A stretch of DNA of 64,000 nucleotides from assembly GCF_030283205.1 (NCBI RefSeq), contig NZ_JASNWF010000007.1, positions 310,001 through 374,000 of the forward strand. The letters are read 5' to 3'. The notes beneath the pieces are model-generated. The model did no database searches. It had not been told where the DNA came from and saw nothing but the letters and a program-made list of their open reading frames with translations. Shown piece after piece: positions 59,245 to 64,000 of the stretch. Source of the stretch: Actinomadura opuntiae (GTDB taxonomy: Bacteria > Actinomycetota > Actinomycetes > Streptosporangiales > Streptosporangiaceae). Position 1 is the stretch's first letter, and each line of letters begins with the position of its first letter. Both the position numbers and the translations under genes were made by a program.

Positions 59245-62232
59245 GTGCACACCACCCGCCCCACCCCCCGTTTCCCCGCCCGGCGCCGCCGGGCCGTGTC
59301 CCTGGCCGTGGCCGCCGTGCTCGCGGCCCCGGTCGCCCTGGCGGCCGTCCCGGCCTCGGCCGTCGAGACCTATCCGTTCCGCGACCCGCACCTGCCGGTC
59401 GACGCCCGCGTCAAGGACCTGCTGGGACGGCTCACGACCGACGAGAAGGTCTCGCTCCTGCACCAGTACGAGCCCGCGATCCCGCGCCTCGGGATCAAGC
59501 GGTTCAAGACCGGCACCGAGGCGCTGCACGGCGTCGCCTGGTCCACCGACATCAACGCCTCCGGCGCCGTCCGGACCGCCAAGGGCACCGTGTTCCCGCA
59601 GTCGGTCGGCTTGGGCGCCACCTGGGACCCGGCGCTGATGAAGCAGATCGGGTCGGCGGTCGGCGACGAGGCCCGCGGCTACAACAGCATCGACCCCGAC
59701 GTGTGGGGCCTGCAGTTGTGGGCGCCCGTCGTCAACCTGCTCCGCGACCCGCGCTGGGGACGCAACGAGGAGGGCTACTCCGAGGACCCGCTGCTCACCG
59801 GCCTGCTCGCCACCGCCTACGGCAAGGGCATGCAGGGCGACGACCCGGACCACCTCAAGGCGGCGCCCGTCCTCAAGCACTACCTCGCCTACAACAACGA
59901 GATCCGCCGCGACCAGACGTCCTCCAGCGTGCGGCCCCGCGTGCTCAAGGAGTACGACGAGGTGCCGTTCAAGCTGCCGCTGACGCAGGACGCCGCTACC
60001 GGCCTGATGACCTCCTACAACCTGGTCAACGGACGCCCGGCGACGGCATCGCCGCTGGTCAACGACGCCCGGAAGTGGAGCGCCAGGACGCTGCTGAACG
60101 TCACCGACGCGGGCGCGCCCAACAACCTCGTCGGGTCCGAGCAGTACTACCCGGACCTGGCCACCGGCGACGCCGCCACCATCAAGGCCGGTGTCGACAG
60201 CTTCACCACCGACGACACCAACTCGTCCATCACCGTCAACGCGGTCAAGACGGCCCTGTCGAAGGGCCTGCTCAGCGAGGCCGACCTCGATCGCGCGGTC
60301 GGCGACATCCTCAGTGTCCGGGTGCGACTCGGCGAGTTCGACCCGGGCGGCGGCAAGTACGGGAAGATCACCAAGGACGTCGTCGGCAGCCCCGCCCACC
60401 GCGCCCTCGAACGCAAGGCCGCGACCGAGCAGATGGTGCTGCTGAAGAACCAGAACAAGGCGCTGCCGCTGTCGTCCGGCAAGAAGGTCGCCGTCGTCGG
60501 CCCCCTCTCCAACACCCTCTACACCGACTGGTACTCCGGCTCGCTGCCGTACAAGGTCACGCCGCTGGACGGCATCAAGGCCAAGGCCGGCGCCGGCAAC
60601 GTCGCGTCCAGCGAGGGCGTCGACCGCATCGCCCTCAAGGACGTCAAGACCGGCAAGTACGTGGCGGGCGGCACCACCGCCGCCGGAGCCGTTCTGAAGA
60701 CGGGGCCGACCAGCGCCGACGCGTCCACCCAGTTCGACGTGTTCGACTGGGGCCAGGGCATCGTCACCCTGCGCAGCGCCGCCAACGGCAAGACCGTCGG
60801 CATCCACTCCGGCAACACCTTCGCCAACGACCAGGACCAGCCGAACGGCTGGTTCGTCCAGCAGATGTTCAAGCTGGAGAAGCAGGGCGACGGCTCGTAC
60901 CTCATGCGCTACGCCGGCTACGAGAAGGCCTACGACTGGGCCGACCCGACCAAGATCTACGTGAAGGTCCAGGACGACGGCACGCTCGTCCTCACCACCA
61001 AGGACGACGCCAGCGCCTTCGCCAAGGACGTCGTCAGCAGCGGCGTCGACGCCGCCGTCAAGGCCGCCACCAGCGCGGACACCGCCGTCGTCGTGGTCGG
61101 CAGCATGCCGTTCATCAACGGCCGCGAGGACCACGACCGCACGACGATGGCGCTCGCCGAGGGCCAGGAAGAGCTCATCAAGGCCGTCCGCAAGGCCAAC
61201 CCGAACACGGTCGTCGTCGTGGAGAACAGCTACCCGACGACCCTCACCTGGGAGCAGGCGAACGTCCCGGCGATCCTGTGGACGAGCCACGCCGGCGCCG
61301 AGACCGGCAGCGCCCTCGCGTCCGTCCTGTTCGGCGACGAGAGCCCGTCGGGCAAGCTCCCGCAGACGTGGTACCGCTCCGAAAGCGATCTGCCCAGCAT
61401 CCTCGACTACGACATCATCAAGTCGGACCGCACCTACCTGTACTACAAGGGCAAGCCGCTCTACCCCTTCGGCTACGGCCTCACCTACACGACGTTCCGG
61501 TACGGCAAGCCGAAGCTCAGCAGCCACTCGCTGTCCGGCGGCAAGACGCTGACCGTCACCGTCCCGGTCACCAACACCGGGACGCGGGCGGCCGACGAGG
61601 TCGTCCAGCTCTACACGCACCAGCGGACGTCCCGCGTGAAGCAGCCCGTCGAGCAGCTGCGCGCCTTCCAGAAGGTGCACCTCGCCCCCGGCCGGACCGC
61701 CTCCGTCACGCTCCGCGTTAAGGCGTCCGACCTGGCGACCTGGGACGTCACCCGCAACAAGTGGACGCTGGAGACCGCCAAGCAGGACGTCCTGATCGGC
61801 TCCTCGTCCACCGACATCCGGCAGCGCGCCACGGTCGGCGTGCACGGGGAGCGCGTCCCGGCCCGCGACCTCACGCAGCCCACCCGCGCCGCCGACTTCG
61901 ACGACCAGAACGCCGTCCAGCTCGTCGACGAGTCCAAGGCGAAGGGCGACGCGGTCGCCGGCGCCGAAGGCTCCTGGCTCGCCTTCAAGGACTCCGCCCT
62001 GAAGAACGGCACCCTCACCCTCCGCGCGGCCAAGGAGACCGCCGGGAACACCACCGTTCAGGTCCGCCTCGACAGCCCGACCGGCCCCCTGGCCGCGACG
62101 CTGACCGTCCCGTCCACCGGCGACAAGTACACCTACAAGGACGTGACGGCCGCCCTCCACGCGACCGGCCGCCACGACCTCTACCTCGTCTTCACCGGCG
62201 AGGCCCGCCTGTCCACGCTCACCCTCCGCTGA
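59245..62232 (+). CDS. Secreted GH3 beta-xylosidase/beta-glucosidase with an inserted beta domain
   Basis: A 995-residue enzyme. Twin-arginine-like RRRRAVSLAVAAVLAAPVALA signal, cleavage near ASA. GH3 barrel: GTEALHGVAW, LWAPVVNLLRDPRWGRNEEGYSEDPLL, LKHYLAYNNE, with nucleophile D288 in LLNVTDAGAP. The C-terminal sandwich is split by an insertion of about 110 residues (about 470-585; VKTGKYVAGGTTAAG ... GIVTLRSAANGKTVGIHSG), fascin/beta-trefoil-like. A fibronectin III-like domain follows (about 760-840), and residues 870-995 resemble a CBM6-type module. GTG after GAGGAGAA. Confidence 0.88.
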   Translation: MHTTRPTPRFPARRRRAVSLAVAAVLAAPVALAAVPASAVETYPFRDPHLPVDARVKDLLGRLTTDEKVSLLHQYEPAIPRLGIKRFKTGTEALHGVAWSTDINASGAVRTAKGTVFPQSVGLGATWDPALMKQIGSAVGDEARGYNSIDPDVWGLQLWAPVVNLLRDPRWGRNEEGYSEDPLLTGLLATAYGKGMQGDDPDHLKAAPVLKHYLAYNNEIRRDQTSSSVRPRVLKEYDEVPFKLPLTQDAATGLMTSYNLVNGRPATASPLVNDARKWSARTLLNVTDAGAPNNLVGSEQYYPDLATGDAATIKAGVDSFTTDDTNSSITVNAVKTALSKGLLSEADLDRAVGDILSVRVRLGEFDPGGGKYGKITKDVVGSPAHRALERKAATEQMVLLKNQNKALPLSSGKKVAVVGPLSNTLYTDWYSGSLPYKVTPLDGIKAKAGAGNVASSEGVDRIALKDVKTGKYVAGGTTAAGAVLKTGPTSADASTQFDVFDWGQGIVTLRSAANGKTVGIHSGNTFANDQDQPNGWFVQQMFKLEKQGDGSYLMRYAGYEKAYDWADPTKIYVKVQDDGTLVLTTKDDASAFAKDVVSSGVDAAVKAATSADTAVVVVGSMPFINGREDHDRTTMALAEGQEELIKAVRKANPNTVVVVENSYPTTLTWEQANVPAILWTSHAGAETGSALASVLFGDESPSGKLPQTWYRSESDLPSILDYDIIKSDRTYLYYKGKPLYPFGYGLTYTTFRYGKPKLSSHSLSGGKTLTVTVPVTNTGTRAADEVVQLYTHQRTSRVKQPVEQLRAFQKVHLAPGRTASVTLRVKASDLATWDVTRNKWTLETAKQDVLIGSSSTDIRQRATVGVHGERVPARDLTQPTRAADFDDQNAVQLVDESKAKGDAVAGAEGSWLAFKDSALKNGTLTLRAAKETAGNTTVQVRLDSPTGPLAATLTVPSTGDKYTYKDVTAALHATGRHDLYLVFTGEARLSTLTLR

Positions 62233-63091
62233 TCCAGCGGTCCCCGTCCCGGCTCGTCCGGGGCGGGGCCGCCGCCCTGAGCGACAGCAGCGCGTCGCGG
62301 GACGCCGACCCCGGCGGCGCGGTGTAGAAGACCGTCCACTGGTCGCGGTCCGGATCGTGCAACGCCTCGCACTCCAGATCGAGCAGGCCGGCCACCGGGT
62401 GGTGGATGCGCTTGCGGACCGACCGCTCGACCTGGACGTCCTGCCGCTCCCACAGGCTCCGGAACTCCGCGCTCGCGGCCAGGAGCCGCTCGACCAGGTC
62501 GTGGACGCCGTGGTCGCGCGGATACCGGGCGGCGACCGCCCGCAGGTCGGCCACCGCCTCGCGCGCGAACCGGGGCGCGTCGGCCGCGTCCACCCGCCTG
62601 CGCGCCTGCGGCCGGGCGAAGAACCGCCACACGATGTTGCGCTCGCGCTCCGGCACGGCGGCGAAATCACCGAGAAGCGCGCACGCCATCGGGTTCCACG
62701 CCAGGACGTCGAACTTGGCGTCGCACACCAGCGCGGGCGTGTCGTCGAGCCCCTCCAGGAGGCGGAGGACGCTCGGCCGCACCTTCCGGACCGGCGTCGG
62801 CGGCGGCGCGGGCACCTCGCCCGCCAGATAGTGCAGATGGGACCGTTCGGCATCGGACAACCGCAGCGCCCGCCCGAGCGAGACGAGCACCTGCCGCGAC
62901 GGCCGCGGGCCGCGGGCCTGTTCGAGCCGGACGTAGTAGTCCACCGAGATCCCCGCCAGCTGCGCGACCTCCTGCCGCCGCAGCCCGGGCGTGCGCCGGC
63001 GCCCCGGGTTCAGCCCGACGTCGGACGGCTGCACCCGTGCGCGCCACCGCCGCAGGAAGGCGGCCAGCTCCGCCCGGTCTCCGTGCTCCAC
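62219..63091 (-). CDS. XRE-type HTH regulator with a MmyB-like ligand domain
   Basis: A 290-residue regulator: HTH with RRTPGLRRQEVAQLAGISVDYYVRLEQARGPRPSRQVLVSLGRAL (about 31-76) and a PAS-like MmyB domain (about 105-265; ALVCDAKFDVLAWNPMACALLGDF; IVWRFFARP). This family in actinobacteria usually sits next to and controls an SDR or oxidoreductase, as here with the divergent SDR. The 3' end overlaps the GH3 gene by 14 bases. Confidence 0.88.
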   Translation of the reverse strand: MEHGDRAELAAFLRRWRARVQPSDVGLNPGRRRTPGLRRQEVAQLAGISVDYYVRLEQARGPRPSRQVLVSLGRALRLSDAERSHLHYLAGEVPAPPPTPVRKVRPSVLRLLEGLDDTPALVCDAKFDVLAWNPMACALLGDFAAVPERERNIVWRFFARPQARRRVDAADAPRFAREAVADLRAVAARYPRDHGVHDLVERLLAASAEFRSLWERQDVQVERSVRKRIHHPVAGLLDLECEALHDPDRDQWTVFYTAPPGSASRDALLSLRAAAPPRTSRDGDRWISGG

Positions 63092-63194
63092 CTCTCAAGT
63101 GTGGCCGTCCCGGCGCACGGCGACCATGGGACCGCCGGTACCAGTCTCAACGGTCCTCTCCCGGACCGGGCGGCCCGCGGCCACGGTGGGTCCC

Positions 63195-63920
63195 ATGACG
63201 ACAGAGAAGATCGTTCTGATCACGGGCGCCAACAAGGGCATCGGCTTCGCGACGGCGGGCGCGCTGGCGCGGTCGGGCCACACCGTCCTGCTCGGGGCCC
63301 GCGACCCCGGACGCGGCGAGGCGGCCGCCGCGGCGCTGGCGGGCGAAGGGCTGGACGCGCGCTTCGTGCATCTCGACGTGACCGACCCCGCGACGATCGC
63401 GGCCGCCGCCGCGCTGATCGACACCGACCACGGCCGGCTGGACGTCCTCGTCAACAACGCCGCCATCACCCGCGACCGGTCGCGCCCGCCGGCGGAGATG
63501 CCGGTCGCCGACCTGCGCGAGGTCTACGAGACCAACGTGCTCGGCGTTGTCGCGGTGACCAACGCCATGCTGCCGCTGCTGCGCAGGTCGCCGGCCGCCT
63601 TCATCGGCAACGTCTCCAGCGGGCTCGGCACGTTCGCGTTCCTCGAGAAGCCGGACGAGGAGCTGGCGCGCTACGCGAACCTGCTCGGCTACAACTCGTC
63701 CAAGGCGGCCCTGAACGCGGTCACGCTCATCTACGCCAACGCGCTGCGCGGCGAGGGCATCAGGGTCAACGCGCTCTCGCCGGGGTTCTGCGCCACAGAC
63801 CTCAACGGACATACCGGTGTCCTGACCGCGGACGAGGGCGGAGCCCACATCGCCCGCCAGCTGGAACGGCCCGAAACCGGCGCCTTCCTCAACGAGAACG
63901 GAGGCACCTACCCCTGGTGA
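63195..63920 (+). CDS. Short-chain dehydrogenase/reductase
   Basis: A 241-residue classical SDR with TGANKGIGFATA, the NNA segment LVNNAAITRD, a Ser in GNVSSGLGTF and Y166-x3-K170 (YNSSK). The pattern (TGANKGIG, VLLGARDPGRGEAAA) resembles carbonyl reductase-like members; substrate unknown. Divergent from the XRE/MmyB regulator, its probable controller. The true start is ATG 63195. Confidence 0.88.
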   Translation: MTTEKIVLITGANKGIGFATAGALARSGHTVLLGARDPGRGEAAAAALAGEGLDARFVHLDVTDPATIAAAAALIDTDHGRLDVLVNNAAITRDRSRPPAEMPVADLREVYETNVLGVVAVTNAMLPLLRRSPAAFIGNVSSGLGTFAFLEKPDEELARYANLLGYNSSKAALNAVTLIYANALRGEGIRVNALSPGFCATDLNGHTGVLTADEGGAHIARQLERPETGAFLNENGGTYPW

Positions 63921-63972
63921 CCGGCACCCCTTCTTATTCGGCTCGGGGGCTTGCGCTCCGAGGCTAATGTGA

Positions 63973-63987
63973 TTAACTTAAAGTTAA
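63973..63987. promoter_or_regulatory. AT-rich operator TTAACTTAAAGTTAA at the window edge
   Basis: A 6+3+6 perfect inverted repeat in an AT-rich stretch that is unlike the rest of the window, with a further TTAACC half site at 63993-63998. It looks like a MarR-type operator/promoter for a gene beyond the edge. Confidence 0.5.
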
Positions 63988-64000
63988 TTGCATTAACCAA

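Noticed and set aside
58528..62853. A 1441-residue open frame on the minus strand
   Set aside because: It is antisense to the LacI and GH3 genes, has Arg/Gly/Asp-rich low-complexity sequence and no domain. Long antisense frames are expected at this GC content.

Overview
The window is about 64 kb of very GC-rich chromosomal DNA with tightly packed genes. Codons mostly end in G or C, starts are often GTG, and many starts look leaderless. The gene content (F420-type luciferase-like oxidoreductase, DUF3152, DUF6221, DUF1906, Eis acetyltransferase, FCD GntR regulators) points to a filamentous actinobacterium. Actinomadura or another Thermomonosporaceae member is my best guess from memory; I could not test this. 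I see no plasmid, phage, transposon, CRISPR array, rRNA or biosynthetic cluster.

Layout. 1-7.9 kb: the end of an FtsX-like permease, a membrane protein with a start/frame conflict, then the conserved block known from Mycobacterium (Rv2689c-Rv2694c): OB-fold protein, DUF3159, two TrkA proteins (ceoC, ceoB), a divergent KimA-like K+ permease and a TrmA-type RNA methyltransferase. 7.9-17.9 kb: Eis-like acetyltransferase, DUF6221, DUF1906 hydrolase-like protein, secreted DUF11 protein, LLM oxidoreductase, a divergent TetR/DHA2-exporter pair, a bacterial PARG and a DUF3152 protein. 17.9-21.9 kb: an RNA repair operon, hen1-pnkp. 22-33.2 kb: small zinc proteins, a phosphotransferase, an acyl-CoA ligase, several regulator/transporter pairs (Lrp-MFS, AraC-MFS, LysR-SDR), a DedA protein whose 3' end runs into an MFS gene, and a lone sigma-region-4 protein. 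33.2-33.8 kb: four tRNA genes (Ser-GCT, Met-CAT, Arg-GCG, His-GTG) behind a promoter, a 20-codon ORF with a strong ribosome site and a rho-independent terminator. 33.9-44.4 kb: a secreted GH3 enzyme, epimerase, GlxA-type and ROK regulators, nadR-pnuC, and a 2-oxoacid dehydrogenase operon (E1 alpha, E1 beta, E2) with a divergent GntR regulator. 45.2-49.6 kb: a second GntR regulator divergent from a kip/pxp-like operon (YcsG-type NRAMP transporter, PxpB, PxpC, DUF1445 D-glutamate cyclase). 49.6-62.2 kb: a Ser/Thr kinase with an extracytoplasmic cellulose-binding domain, then a glycan locus (ABC binding protein, two permeases, GH31 alpha-xylosidase, GH1 beta-glucosidase, LacI regulator, secreted GH3). 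62.2-64 kb: an XRE regulator and a divergent SDR.

How the parts work together. The glycan locus looks like an uptake and trimming system for xylo- or gluco-oligosaccharides, possibly from xyloglucan. A 14-bp LacI-type palindrome, TCGAAGCGCTTCGA, stands before both the ABC operon and the GH3 gene, and a perfect CebR/CelR box stands before the ABC operon. No ABC ATPase is encoded, so a shared MsiK-type ATPase elsewhere is expected. The most unusual structure is the tRNA unit: 12 of the 20 codons of the leader ORF are ones read by the four tRNAs encoded just downstream of its terminator. That layout resembles transcription attenuation, here of a tRNA operon. The sequence elements are directly visible; the regulatory reading is inference.
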